Position numbers and translations under genes: made by a program
Notes under the pieces: model-generated
The model's input: only the letters and a program-made list of their open reading frames with translations
What the model was told of the DNA's origin: nothing
The model's database searches: none
Shown: positions 54,376 to 63,079 of the stretch, piece after piece
Position numbering within the stretch: the stretch's first letter is position 1
How the letters are laid out: each line of letters begins with the position of its first letter
Assembly (NCBI RefSeq): GCF_001465595.2
Contig: NZ_CP013481.2
Location: 1 to 64,000, forward strand
Origin: Pandoraea apista
GTDB lineage: Bacteria > Pseudomonadota > Gammaproteobacteria > Burkholderiales > Burkholderiaceae
Length of the DNA: 64,000 nucleotides
Reading direction: 5' to 3'

Positions 54376-55764
54376 TCAACGCTTGCCGACCATCTGCTCG
54401 GGGCGAACCCAGGCGTCGAATTGTTCGCTCGTCACATGGCCGAGGGCGAGGGCGGCCGCCTTGAGGGTGGTGCCTTCCTTGTGCGCTTTTTTGGCGATCT
54501 GTGCGGCCTTGTCGTAGCCGATGTGCGGATTGAGCGCCGTCACGAGCATGAGCGACTCTTCGAGCAGCGAGCCGATGCGGGCGCGATTCGGTTCGATACC
54601 GATGGCGCAGTTGTCGTTGAAGCTCACGGCCCCGTCGGCGAGCACGCGCACGCTTTGCAGGAAGTTGTGGATCAGCATCGGCTTGAATACGTTCAGCTCG
54701 AAGTTACCCATCGAGCCACCGATGTTGATCGCCACGTCGTTACCCAGCACCTGGCAGCAAAGCATTGTCATCGCTTCGCACTGTGTCGGGTTGACCTTGC
54801 CCGGCATGATCGAGCTGCCCGGTTCGTTCTCCGGAATCGTCAGTTCGCCAATGCCGCAGCGCGGGCCGCTGGCGAGCCAGCGCACATCGTTGGCAATCTT
54901 CATCAGGCTGGCGGCAAGCGTCTTGAGCGTGCCGTGTGCGTTGACGATGGCGTCGTTGGCCGCGAGGGCTTCGAACTTGTTCGGTGCCGTGACGAACGGC
55001 AGGCCGGTGTCGCGCGCGAGCGTGTCGGCAACCTTCTTCGCAAATTCCGGGTGAGCGTTCAGGCCCGTGCCAACGGCCGTGCCGCCGAGCGCGAGTTCCG
55101 CCACGTGGGGCAGGGCGTCGGCAACGTGTTTCAGGCTGTGGTCGATCTGGGCGACCCACCCCGAGATTTCCTGACCCAGCGTGAGCGGCGTGGCGTCCTG
55201 AAGGTGGGTGCGGCCGATCTTGACGATGTCGTCATAGGCGTGGGCCTTGGCGGCGAGCGTGTCGCGCAGTTGGCTGACGCTGGGCTTGAGGTGATTGACG
55301 AGGGCGTCGAGGGCGGCAACGCTCATGGCCGTCGGGAACACGTCGTTCGACGACTGGCCCTTGTTCACGTCGTCGTTGGGGTGCACGCTACGCGCTTCGC
55401 CGCGCACGCCGCCGAGCAGTTCGCTGGCGCGATTCGCGAGCACTTCGTTCATGTTCATGTTCGACTGCGTGCCCGAACCGGTCTGCCAGACCGCCAGCGG
55501 GAATTCGTCGTCATGCTTGCCTTCGATGACTTCGTCGGCTGCCTTGATGATGGCGTCGGCCTTCTTGGCGTCGAGCACGCCCAGGTCCTTGTTGACCTCG
55601 GCGGCGGCGCGTTTCACGCGAGCGAGCGCGCGCACGAGTTCGCGTGGCATCTTCTCGGTGGAAATCTTGAAGTTCTGCAGCGAGCGCTGCGTTTGGGCGC
55701 CCCACAGACGATCGGCGGGCACGGCAATTTCGCCGAAAGTATCGCGTTCCATTCTCACAGACAT
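54376..55764 (-). CDS. fumC: Class II fumarate hydratase
   Basis: The 462-residue enzyme interconverts fumarate and malate in the TCA cycle without an Fe-S cluster. The family signature [11 protein letters not shown] lies near residues 316-326. [19 protein letters not shown] near 99-117 and [16 protein letters not shown] near 184-199 supply active-site residues. The ATG at 55764 with GAGGAG upstream is preferred; the frame continues open to 55827. The iron-free, oxidation-stable FumC form is often used under iron limitation or oxidative stress. Confidence 0.97.
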   Translation of the reverse strand: MSVRMERDTFGEIAVPADRLWGAQTQRSLQNFKISTEKMPRELVRALARVKRAAAEVNKDLGVLDAKKADAIIKAADEVIEGKHDDEFPLAVWQTGSGTQSNMNMNEVLANRASELLGGVRGEARSVHPNDDVNKGQSSNDVFPTAMSVAALDALVNHLKPSVSQLRDTLAAKAHAYDDIVKIGRTHLQDATPLTLGQEISGWVAQIDHSLKHVADALPHVAELALGGTAVGTGLNAHPEFAKKVADTLARDTGLPFVTAPNKFEALAANDAIVNAHGTLKTLAASLMKIANDVRWLASGPRCGIGELTIPENEPGSSIMPGKVNPTQCEAMTMLCCQVLGNDVAINIGGSMGNFELNVFKPMLIHNFLQSVRVLADGAVSFNDNCAIGIEPNRARIGSLLEESLMLVTALNPHIGYDKAAQIAKKAHKEGTTLKAAALALGHVTSEQFDAWVRPEQMVGKR

Positions 55765-55981
55765 GATCGACTCCTCGAAGAGAGAATTAAATTCTAGAGC
55801 GTTAGACGGGTTCCGGCATGGCAGCACAGGGGGTGACGTGCCATGACGTGGGAATGAATTGCGGGGAGAGCGGCCCTTTCGAATGTAGTGAACTGAGGGC
55901 CTGAGCAGGCATGGATTATGCGCCGGAATTGTGATCCGGGGGAGTCACAAGCCGCTCCATGGCCGGCCGGCGTGGCCCGGC

Positions 55982-56857
55982 TCAAGCCCATACGGCCGCA
56001 ACCAATTGCAGGGCCGCCGCGATGGCGGGCTCGTCGCGGCGCGCAGCCAGCGTGACGAAGGTGAGTTCGGTCGGCACCGACACGCCGTCGGCAATTACCA
56101 GACCGTGGGCGCGCGCCTCGCGCAGCGCGATCGAGTCGCGCACGAGCGACAGTCCGATGCCCGACTTCACCAGATCGAGCATCGATGGCTCCTGGTCGAC
56201 TTCCGCCACCTTGGTGGGCGACACCCCAAGCGCACCGAATAACTCCGAGAGCAGGCGATGGTGGGCTGACTCGGGCGGTGTCCAGATCCAGGGCAGCGCG
56301 GCGAGTTCGCGCCAGCCGCGCCGGGCCACCCGCTCGCGCCAGCCGGCGGGCGCCAGTACCTGATACGAGAACGGCGTGAGGGTGATGGCGTGAAAGCGCT
56401 CGGGGTCGGGGCGGCCGAGATAGAAGCCGACATCGAGTTCGCCGCGTGCCAATTGTTGCAGCACCGAGCCGGACATGCCGTGTCGCAGTGCCGTCTCGAT
56501 CTGCGGATACGACTCGACGAGACGCCTGAGAAACGCCCCCAGCCGGGTGAATTCGGGGTCGAGTATCGTGCCGATACGCAGGCGCCCGCGCACCGTGTCG
56601 CGCAGCGCACCGGCCGCCTGCTGGAGGTCGGCCAGTGCGGCGAGCATGCGTTCGGCCAGCGGCAGCAGCGCTTGTCCGTCGCGTGTGAGGGCCAGCCCCT
56701 GCGCGGTGCGCGTGAAGAGCGTGAGACGCAACGCTTCCTGAAGCGCCTTGACCTGCAGGCTGACCGCTGGTTGCGTCAGGTGTAGCCGACGCGCGGCACG
56801 CGTGAGGTTGCCTTCGTGGGCAATGGCGACGAAAGCGCGAAGGTGGGTGAGTTCCAT
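55982..56857 (-). CDS. LysR-family transcriptional regulator, divergent from the GMC oxidoreductase
   Basis: From the ATG at 56857 the protein is 291 residues, beginning MELTHLRAFVAIAHEGNLTR. The helix-turn-helix is NLTRAARRLHLTQPAVSLQV (about 17-36). An effector domain follows (GRLRIGTILDPEFTRLG; GELDVGFYLGRPDPERF). The frame is open to 57187, but the upstream part is not LysR-like and overlaps the divergent gene. The GMC gene starts 311 bases away on the other strand and is the likely target. Confidence 0.92.
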   Translation of the reverse strand: MELTHLRAFVAIAHEGNLTRAARRLHLTQPAVSLQVKALQEALRLTLFTRTAQGLALTRDGQALLPLAERMLAALADLQQAAGALRDTVRGRLRIGTILDPEFTRLGAFLRRLVESYPQIETALRHGMSGSVLQQLARGELDVGFYLGRPDPERFHAITLTPFSYQVLAPAGWRERVARRGWRELAALPWIWTPPESAHHRLLSELFGALGVSPTKVAEVDQEPSMLDLVKSGIGLSLVRDSIALREARAHGLVIADGVSVPTELTFVTLAARRDEPAIAAALQLVAAVWA

Positions 56858-56901
56858 GAGACGGCTGTGAGCGGACGGTGCCCGATGAACGACCGGGCAA
56901 C

Positions 56902-56916
56902 ATAAGCAGATCTTAT
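56902..56916. promoter_or_regulatory. Candidate LysR-type binding site
   Basis: ATAAG-CAGAT-CTTAT is a perfect 5-bp inverted repeat containing T-N11-A (903 to 915 of the 56-kb stretch), the LysR box form. It lies 45-59 bases upstream of the regulator in the divergent gap, the usual place for autorepression and activation of the divergent gene. A second AT-rich patch follows at 56917-56940. Confidence 0.6.
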
Positions 56917-57168
56917 ATTGCTTTTGATAATTTCTCATTGGCTTGCGTCGGTGTCCCGCAGTACGCTTGGTGTTGCCGGGGCGCGTGCGGTTGGGCGTGT
57001 CGCAGGCGGAACAGAGTCGGGGTATACAACATGAGCGATGCTGATATTTCGGCATGGCCGACAAAATGAACCCGAGGCGGTGGGCGACAGTCCACCTCAG
57101 TCGGGTGCCGCACCAGTGCCGGCGCCGCACTATGGCGAGTGCCGCGCCATCGACGGAGACAGGCGGGA

Positions 57169-58803
57169 ATGAGCAAGCAGGCAGCAAAGCAGGAGAGCTT
57201 TGATTACATCATCGTGGGGGCCGGCTCTGCCGGATGCGTGTTGGCCAATCGCCTCACGCAGGACCCCGACGTCAACGTGCTGCTGCTCGAGGCGGGCGGC
57301 AAGGACGACTATCACTGGATTCACATCCCCGTCGGCTATCTCTATTGCATTGGCAATCCGCGCACCGACTGGTTGTATCGCACGCAACCGGAAGCGGGCC
57401 TCGGCGGCCGCTCGCTTGCGTATCCTCGTGGCCGTGTGCTGGGCGGGAGTTCGTCGATCAACGGCATGATCTATATGCGCGGTCAGCGCGAGGATTACGA
57501 CGTGTGGGCGGACGCGACCGGCGACGACGGCTGGCGATGGGACAACGTGCTGCCGTTGTTCAAGCGCAGCGAGGATCACTACAAGGGCAACACCGAGTTT
57601 CACGGCAGTGGGGGAGAGTGGCGGGTCGAGAAGCAGCGTCTGTCGTGGCGAGTGCTCGATTCGTTTGCCGACGCCGCCGAGCAGATCGGCATTCCCAGGA
57701 CAGACGACTTCAATCGCGGCGATAACTTCGGCATTGGCTATTTCGAAGTGAACCAGCGGCGCGGTGTGCGCTGGAGCGCCGCGAAGGGCTTTTTGCGTCC
57801 TGCGTCGCAGCGGCCCAATCTGACCGTTATCACGGGGGCGAGTGTGAGCCGTTTGATGTTCGAAGGCACGCGCTGCACCGGCGTGGCCTATCGCGGTGGC
57901 AACGAAGACTTCACGGCGCTCGCGCTCGCCGAGGTGATTCTCGCGGCGGGCGCGGTGAATTCGCCGCATCTGCTGGAGGTCTCCGGCGTTGGCAATGGCG
58001 AGCGGCTGCGCGGTTTCGGTATCGATGTCGTGGCCGACCTGCCGGGCGTTGGCGAGAACCTTCAGGACCATTTGCAATTGCGCACGGTGTACAAACTGCG
58101 CGGCGTCACGACGCTGAATCTCACGGCCAATAGTCTGTTCGGCAAGCTCAAGATCGGCATGCAATACGCATTCGCGCAGCGCGGGCCGATGAGCATGGCG
58201 CCCTCGCAATTGGGGGCGTTTGCCCGCAGTCGCGAAGACATGGCACGCCCTGATCTCGAATACCACGTTCAGCCCTTGTCGCTCGATCGCTTCGGCGAGC
58301 CGTTGCACAAGTTCAATGCGTTCACGGCGTCGGTGTGCAACCTGCGCCCCACGTCGCGCGGGAGTGTGCATCTGACGTCGCCCGATGTGCGTGTCGCTCC
58401 GAACATTGCGCCGCATTATCTGTCGACGCAAGCGGACTTGCGCGTTGCGGCGGATGCCATCAAGTTGACGCGCCGCATTGTCGGCGCACCGGCATTTGCG
58501 CGTTACGAGCCGCGCGAGTATCTGCCGGGGCCTGCGTTTCAGAGCGACGAAGATCTGATGCGCGCGGCGGGCGAGATCGGCACGACGATTTTCCATCCGG
58601 TGGGCACTTGCCGCATGGGACGCGCCGACGACCCCGATGCTGTCGTCGATGCGCAACTACGTGTGCGCGGCGTGCAGAACCTGCGCGTGGTCGACGCCTC
58701 CGTCATGCCGGTGATCACGTCGGGCAACACGAACTCGCCGACGATCATGATTGCCGAGCGTGCGAGCGACATGATTCGGGCTGCACGAAAAGCGAGGCGA
58801 TAA
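57169..58803 (+). CDS. GMC-family FAD oxidoreductase (choline dehydrogenase-like)
   Basis: The 544-residue flavoprotein has the FAD motif FDYIIVGAGSAGCVLANRL near residues 11-29 and GMC signature 1 (GRVLGGSSSINGMIYMRG, near 90-107). Signature 2 is in GAVNSPHLLEVSGVG near 261-275. The catalytic His is at about 476 in HPVGTCRMG, with its partner Asn in SGNTNSPT. It oxidises primary alcohols or choline-like substrates to aldehydes using FAD and a membrane or O2 acceptor. The ATG at 57169 is preferred over the open frame at 57139. Substrate is unknown; regulation is probably by the divergent LysR. Confidence 0.92.
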   Translation: MSKQAAKQESFDYIIVGAGSAGCVLANRLTQDPDVNVLLLEAGGKDDYHWIHIPVGYLYCIGNPRTDWLYRTQPEAGLGGRSLAYPRGRVLGGSSSINGMIYMRGQREDYDVWADATGDDGWRWDNVLPLFKRSEDHYKGNTEFHGSGGEWRVEKQRLSWRVLDSFADAAEQIGIPRTDDFNRGDNFGIGYFEVNQRRGVRWSAAKGFLRPASQRPNLTVITGASVSRLMFEGTRCTGVAYRGGNEDFTALALAEVILAAGAVNSPHLLEVSGVGNGERLRGFGIDVVADLPGVGENLQDHLQLRTVYKLRGVTTLNLTANSLFGKLKIGMQYAFAQRGPMSMAPSQLGAFARSREDMARPDLEYHVQPLSLDRFGEPLHKFNAFTASVCNLRPTSRGSVHLTSPDVRVAPNIAPHYLSTQADLRVAADAIKLTRRIVGAPAFARYEPREYLPGPAFQSDEDLMRAAGEIGTTIFHPVGTCRMGRADDPDAVVDAQLRVRGVQNLRVVDASVMPVITSGNTNSPTIMIAERASDMIRAARKARR

Positions 58804-58860
58804 CGAAGGCGCTCGGGCAGGTTTTCCTCTGGAAGGAATCGACGACGTCGATGCTAGTTG

Positions 58861-59700
58861 CTAAAGAAGGGAAACATAGATGCCGCTAGCGTCGTCTCTT
58901 CTTTTGCCGCTCGTTTCACCGGCAGGAATCGTTGCCTCGTGATTTCTAAGGATATTGAGCAGTGTGGATAACCCGGATCGTGCGACCAATTCTATGGCTT
59001 GCTCACGGGGTATCAGATTGTATGTTTCCCAAATGCGTGACAGGCCATCGGTACCAAGGAGAATGTGAGCAGGGGTGTGGATCGTCAGATGCTCTTCCGC
59101 GGCGTTTAGCGCACTTTTTGGATTTAACGTGAGTGCAGTACTGAATTCGTTTCGCTGCTGTTGGCGTCTTCGTTGTAGTAATTGCTCAAGTGGTTGTCCC
59201 TCGAACCCTGAGCAGGGCTTCCATGCGTCATAGGATAGACACTGTGGTACCGATGGTTTTTCCCTCTTTGAATGAGGCAGCGCCCCCTGATGAACCAGGT
59301 CAAAGCAGTCCGCATAACGATAAATGGAGACTGTCAATGTTGTTCCAACGCTGAAATCTGTCTCGACGATAGTTGCTGCTGCAACCGGCCAATTTTCCAA
59401 CGGGGGGATATGTTTTGACATGGCGCAATACTCTTGCCGAAGTCTATCCAGGCCGTCATGAAAATTTGATTTGCGGAAGGCGGTGGTTTCGAGTTGCCGC
59501 AGCAAATCGGCCAGTCTGCGTGCAAACCACCCCGCGTCCGAGATGTAGTCAAATGTCGTGAATGGCGATTCGGTGAGGGTGGACGCGCCGTCGATGGCCC
59601 ATGCAAGAATTGAGCGCTCACGCTGAAGGTATCCGACGACGTCCTCGGACGGAATATCCTTATAAATGCCTTGTGAAATCGATTCGACATTGACCCTCAT
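58861..59700 (-). CDS. Divergent PP2C-like protein phosphatase (island gene 3)
   Basis: The 279-residue protein has the spaced acidic motifs of the metal-dependent PPM/PP2C fold. An early Glu-Asp pair in PSEDVVGY (about 18-25) precedes AWAIDGAST with Asp37. LLGTDGLSRIWE with Asp218 follows, and a C-terminal DDASGIYVSLL matches the closing DNA/DDATxxxV motif. A region VGTTLTVSIYRYADCFDLVHQG matches the central GTT...A strand pair. Such proteins dephosphorylate Ser/Thr or act as pseudophosphatases. The ATG at 59700 follows GGGGAGG by five bases and overlaps the upstream stop (TGATG). The family call comes from motif pattern and is moderately secure. Confidence 0.72.
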   Translation of the reverse strand: MRVNVESISQGIYKDIPSEDVVGYLQRERSILAWAIDGASTLTESPFTTFDYISDAGWFARRLADLLRQLETTAFRKSNFHDGLDRLRQEYCAMSKHIPPLENWPVAAATIVETDFSVGTTLTVSIYRYADCFDLVHQGALPHSKREKPSVPQCLSYDAWKPCSGFEGQPLEQLLQRRRQQQRNEFSTALTLNPKSALNAAEEHLTIHTPAHILLGTDGLSRIWETYNLIPREQAIELVARSGLSTLLNILRNHEATIPAGETSGKRRDDASGIYVSLL

Positions 59701-60914
59701 CACGACCTCCCCTTGACCGACATGGCGATCTGCAAGGTGCGCAAGCCTCCGGAAATAACGAGGTCGTCCATGTACTCGCTATCAAGTGACTGCTCGATAC
59801 GCTTCGCCTGATGTTCTTCGAGAATTCCATGCGCAACGAGTCGAGGCGAAAGTTGCTGAAATGACAGCTTTACAAGCGCCTTGTGCTCCTTTTTCCAGAC
59901 GGTGGGTTGACTGAATCTGGCATCCCTGATTTGAACGTTCATCTTCGTGATGATTGACCAAATGTCCTCGATGCAGTTGTAGTTGACGCCCCTGCTTTCT
60001 CCATATGCGCTAATTGCCGCATTGGCTTGTTCGAAACCTGCCACATGGGGTATGCAGAATAAGCTCCCGAGTGACGGCTCTTCGACGACTAATACGCCGA
60101 GCGGCGTTAAAAGACCCAGTAGTGCTTCTACAACTGGGCGGCGTTGCCCGATATGCAGGAGGGTAAACCGGCAGGTAATGAGTTCGAATTTTCTCTTGAG
60201 TTGAGAGATACTCGCCAAATCACTCAGATCGCCGACTCGAAAGGAAAGATTGTTGATTCCGTGTGCCGATGCGGCCGATTTGGCCAGAGAGATTTGTTCA
60301 GCATCGTTGTCGAGACCGATGACAGTGGCTTCTGGGGCGTTGGCGGCAAGCCATTGAGCGATTTGTCCGTGGCCGCAACCGACCTCAAGGATACGACCGG
60401 TTTTCGGCAAGAACTTGCGGAGGAACTCGGTCGTGGCGGCGTTGTACACCTCCGCAGTGACCATGAGCCGTTGCCTGTCCGCTTCGCCTGTGTGTAGAGG
60501 GTATTCGGGCCGTGCCGCGGCAGCGTATTCCGATGCGTTGTGATCATTTCTCAACTGCGAGCAGAATTCCCAGTAGAAGCTCGGCATGTTGTGGGGCGGC
60601 TCGGCGTCGAGATCGACCCATTCGTAGGCGGTGTGCTCGTCACTCAGTACGAGGCGCCCTTCAGGGAGCGTGCAGTAAAAAAAAACTAGCAGAACACTCC
60701 TCCCGGGTACGATTTCGCAGGATTGACTTCCCATGTAAGTTGCCGAGGTGATGTTGAGGCCGCATTCTTCCTCTATCTCTCGAGTCAAGGCGAGCTCGAG
60801 CGTTTCTCGATGGTTAGGTCTGCCTCCCGGTAACTCAAGTTCGTTGCGTGGATTTTTTAGGAAAAGAATTCCTTGCGGTCCCCGAATGACAGCTTTAACG
60901 CTGACTGGATCCAT
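59700..60914 (-). CDS. NUDIX hydrolase-SAM methyltransferase fusion (island gene 2)
   Basis: The 404-residue protein has two domains. Residues 1 to about 125 are a NUDIX domain with a perfect box, G31-x5-E37-x7-R45-E46-I-x-E49-E50-x-G52-L53. About 150-320 is a class I methyltransferase with SAM motif LEVGCGHG (176-183), an acidic strand end VIGLDND near 199-205, and a later motif ELITCRFTLLHIGQ. The final 80 residues are helical and unassigned. NUDIX domains cut nucleoside-diphosphate-linked compounds; the methyl acceptor is unknown. The gene starts six bases after the dioxygenase stop and overlaps the phosphatase start. I know of no standard family with this order. Confidence 0.85.
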   Translation of the reverse strand: MDPVSVKAVIRGPQGILFLKNPRNELELPGGRPNHRETLELALTREIEEECGLNITSATYMGSQSCEIVPGRSVLLVFFYCTLPEGRLVLSDEHTAYEWVDLDAEPPHNMPSFYWEFCSQLRNDHNASEYAAAARPEYPLHTGEADRQRLMVTAEVYNAATTEFLRKFLPKTGRILEVGCGHGQIAQWLAANAPEATVIGLDNDAEQISLAKSAASAHGINNLSFRVGDLSDLASISQLKRKFELITCRFTLLHIGQRRPVVEALLGLLTPLGVLVVEEPSLGSLFCIPHVAGFEQANAAISAYGESRGVNYNCIEDIWSIITKMNVQIRDARFSQPTVWKKEHKALVKLSFQQLSPRLVAHGILEEHQAKRIEQSLDSEYMDDLVISGGLRTLQIAMSVKGRS

Positions 60915-60920
60915 ATATGT

Positions 60921-61697
60921 TCAGCTCTTTACGGGCGCGTGGCCTCGTGCATAAGCAGGTTCAACGACCAGCTGCCGCTGCCTGGGCGTCAAATCCCTTG
61001 TTGAGAAGATCTGCGCTTCAGATGATGCGGAATGGTTCGGCGTGGGGGGGAGGGATGCGATATCGCGATGTGCCAGCGGTCTTCTGAAGTACGAGTGATT
61101 GTTCATGTACCTCGCGAACACGCTTCGCCGCAGGCCTGAGTTTGCGACTTTGAACGTTCCGTGAACGAGCGCTTCCGAGAAGACCACTGCGTCTCCGGCC
61201 TGGAGAAAGACGTGGCGTAGCAATAAATTGTCCGAGAGGCCGCGGTACCTGTCTGGAACCGGGAAGTTGGCCCGATGTGACCCGGGGATGCAGCAGAAGT
61301 GGTTCGTCGTTTCCCCGATGTCCGATATTGCGTACTGAACCGCGACAAGGCCGCTGTGAATGCGTCGATTTCGCACCCAGTAATAGATGCCTTCGTCGAA
61401 CATGTCTGCCTGATGGTGCAGTTGACCGCCGCTGCTGACGAAGCGCTCGTCGACACAAAACATATGGTCCAGTCGAAATTTCGATCGGTAGACTATATCT
61501 AGGAACGAATAGACGGATTCAACATCGATAAGGCCTCGCCAATCGTCTCCCCAGTCGAAATTTACGTCGTGTAGTTGGAGCCCGATGAGGTTCGCGGACC
61601 AGTAGTCTTGTAGGCGTTGAAGATGCGGCTGCGATATCGCTGCGGGAATAACGACGTAGCCATTGATATCGAACTGATAAACGAATTCCTGGCTCAT
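60921..61697 (-). CDS. PhyH-family Fe(II)/2-oxoglutarate dioxygenase (island gene 1)
   Basis: From the ATG at 61697, with GGAGAG upstream, the protein is 258 residues and matches the phytanoyl-CoA dioxygenase superfamily. It has FDINGYVVIPAAISQ near residues 9-23, LHHQADMFDEG with candidate metal His94/His95 and Asp98, and the hallmark NHFCCIPGSHRANFPVP near 132-148. GDAVVFSEALVHGT follows with His189, and Arg200/201 could bind 2-oxoglutarate. Relatives hydroxylate or halogenate small molecules in secondary metabolism. The HxD is replaced by an H-x2-D or HH arrangement, so activity is likely but not certain. It leads a three-gene operon. Confidence 0.82.
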   Translation of the reverse strand: MSQEFVYQFDINGYVVIPAAISQPHLQRLQDYWSANLIGLQLHDVNFDWGDDWRGLIDVESVYSFLDIVYRSKFRLDHMFCVDERFVSSGGQLHHQADMFDEGIYYWVRNRRIHSGLVAVQYAISDIGETTNHFCCIPGSHRANFPVPDRYRGLSDNLLLRHVFLQAGDAVVFSEALVHGTFKVANSGLRRSVFARYMNNHSYFRRPLAHRDIASLPPTPNHSASSEAQIFSTRDLTPRQRQLVVEPAYARGHAPVKS

Positions 61698-61732
61698 TTT
61701 CTTCTCTCCATGGATCGTTAGCCGAACACCGA

Positions 61733-61761
61733 ATTTGTCATGCCGATGGCGGATGACAAAT
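61733..61761. promoter_or_regulatory. Strong inverted repeat upstream of the island operon
   Basis: ATTTGTCAT (61733-61741) and ATGACAAAT (61753-61761) are perfect 9-bp arms 20 bp apart centre to centre, two helical turns. The site lies 36-64 bases upstream of the dioxygenase start on the - strand. Geometry and place suggest an operator for a dimeric regulator; no regulator gene is next to it. Confidence 0.65.
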
Positions 61762-62299
61762 CGTGGCACGAGAATGGGGGAAGGGACTTTGGAGATTTTC
61801 TGATTTCTTGCCGTATTTGGGACCTGCGCCGGAAGACGAAGAAAAAAGCGGACTGGAACGACGATAGTGCTTTCCGGAATTCCAGACAGGTCGCTTAAAA
61901 CTTACGTAGTAATACCTAATGTTGGATGCGCGAACGACGAAAGCTCATCGCCGAAAGCTATCGAACGCGCATTTGCGTGTGCCGCAAAAGCCTTGTGCCA
62001 TAAGGGCTTCGGGCACGTTGGAAGCATGTGACAGAACGTTCTGCAACCCGTGTGAGCATGCGTGTTTCGGGGGCTGCGAAGCTAAGTGCAAATCCCAATG
62101 ATCGCGTTGCAGCAAACCACACACAATAACGATTCCCTATGTGCGACCGAACCAAGAATTCGGCGCCACATGCGGGACGCGGGGCATTTCGCTGACGACG
62201 CAAACCAGAGCGTCATCTGCCTGCCTCGCGGTTGTCACAGACGATGGTGCCGTGGCGCATACCTGCCTCGCACCGCCAACCAGGAATGTGGCAGGAGAC
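61762..62299. other. Intergenic region between the island and livG
   Basis: About 540 bases with lower GC on the left and normal GC on the right. No credible gene was found; a short Cys-rich open frame at 61919-62101 has no ribosome site or recognisable relative. The livG promoter and the right boundary of the low-GC island must lie here, but I saw no tRNA, integrase or flanking direct repeat. Confidence 0.5.
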
Positions 62300-63079
62300 A
62301 TGGCGAACAACGATTACATTCTCGAGACCCGCGGACTCACGAAAGAGTTTCGCGGCTTCACCGCCGTGAACGGGGTCGACCTGCGCGTTGCGCGCGGCAC
62401 CATTCATGCACTCATCGGACCGAATGGCGCAGGCAAGACCACCTGCTTCAACCTGCTCACCAAGTTCCTGGTGCCCAGCGCGGGGACAATTACCTTCAAC
62501 GGTGAAGACATCACCCGCGAAGCGCCTGCGCAAATCGCGCGACGCGGCATCATCCGCTCGTTCCAGATCTCTGCCGTGTTTCCGCACCTCACCGTGCTTG
62601 AGAACGTGCGCATCGGTCTGCAACGCAACCTTGGCACCGCGTTCCACTTCTGGAGCAGCAGCCGCACGTTGCGCAAGCTCGACGACCGCGCGATGGATCT
62701 GCTCGCCGAGGTCGGCCTCACCGAATTCGCCCATACGCTTACCGTGGAACTGCCGTACGGGCGCAAGCGCGCGCTCGAAATCGCGACCACACTTGCTATG
62801 GAACCCGAACTAATGTTGCTCGACGAGCCCACGCAAGGCATGGGGCACGAAGACGTCGATCGCGTGACGGCTCTCATCAAGAAGGTGTCGGCCGGTCGAA
62901 CGATTCTGATGGTCGAGCACAACATGAACGTGATCGCGGGTATCTCCGACACCATCACTGTGCTTCAGCGCGGCGAGGTGCTCGCTGAAGGCCCGTATCA
63001 CGAAGTTTCGAAGAATCCGCAGGTGATGGAAGCCTACATGGGCACCGCGGACGGTGAAATGCAGGGGGCCCACGGGTGA
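62300..63079 (+). CDS. ABC transporter ATP-binding protein, LivG-type
   Basis: From the ATG at 62300 the protein is 259 residues. Walker A GPNGAGKT is at 40-47, the Q-loop SFQISAVFPHLTVLENVRIG is near 84-103, the signature is LPYGRKRALEIA near 152-163, and Walker B MLLDEPTQGMG follows. The changed signature (LPYG instead of LSGG) and long insertion are typical of LivG-type ATPases of branched-chain amino acid/amide importers. The stop overlaps the next start. The substrate of this system cannot be told from the ATPases. Confidence 0.9.
   Translation: MANNDYILETRGLTKEFRGFTAVNGVDLRVARGTIHALIGPNGAGKTTCFNLLTKFLVPSAGTITFNGEDITREAPAQIARRGIIRSFQISAVFPHLTVLENVRIGLQRNLGTAFHFWSSSRTLRKLDDRAMDLLAEVGLTEFAHTLTVELPYGRKRALEIATTLAMEPELMLLDEPTQGMGHEDVDRVTALIKKVSAGRTILMVEHNMNVIAGISDTITVLQRGEVLAEGPYHEVSKNPQVMEAYMGTADGEMQGAHG

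Noticed and set aside
61919..62101. 60-residue Cys-rich open frame between the island and livG
   Set aside because: No ribosome site, no conserved pattern I know, and it lies in a region of changing composition.
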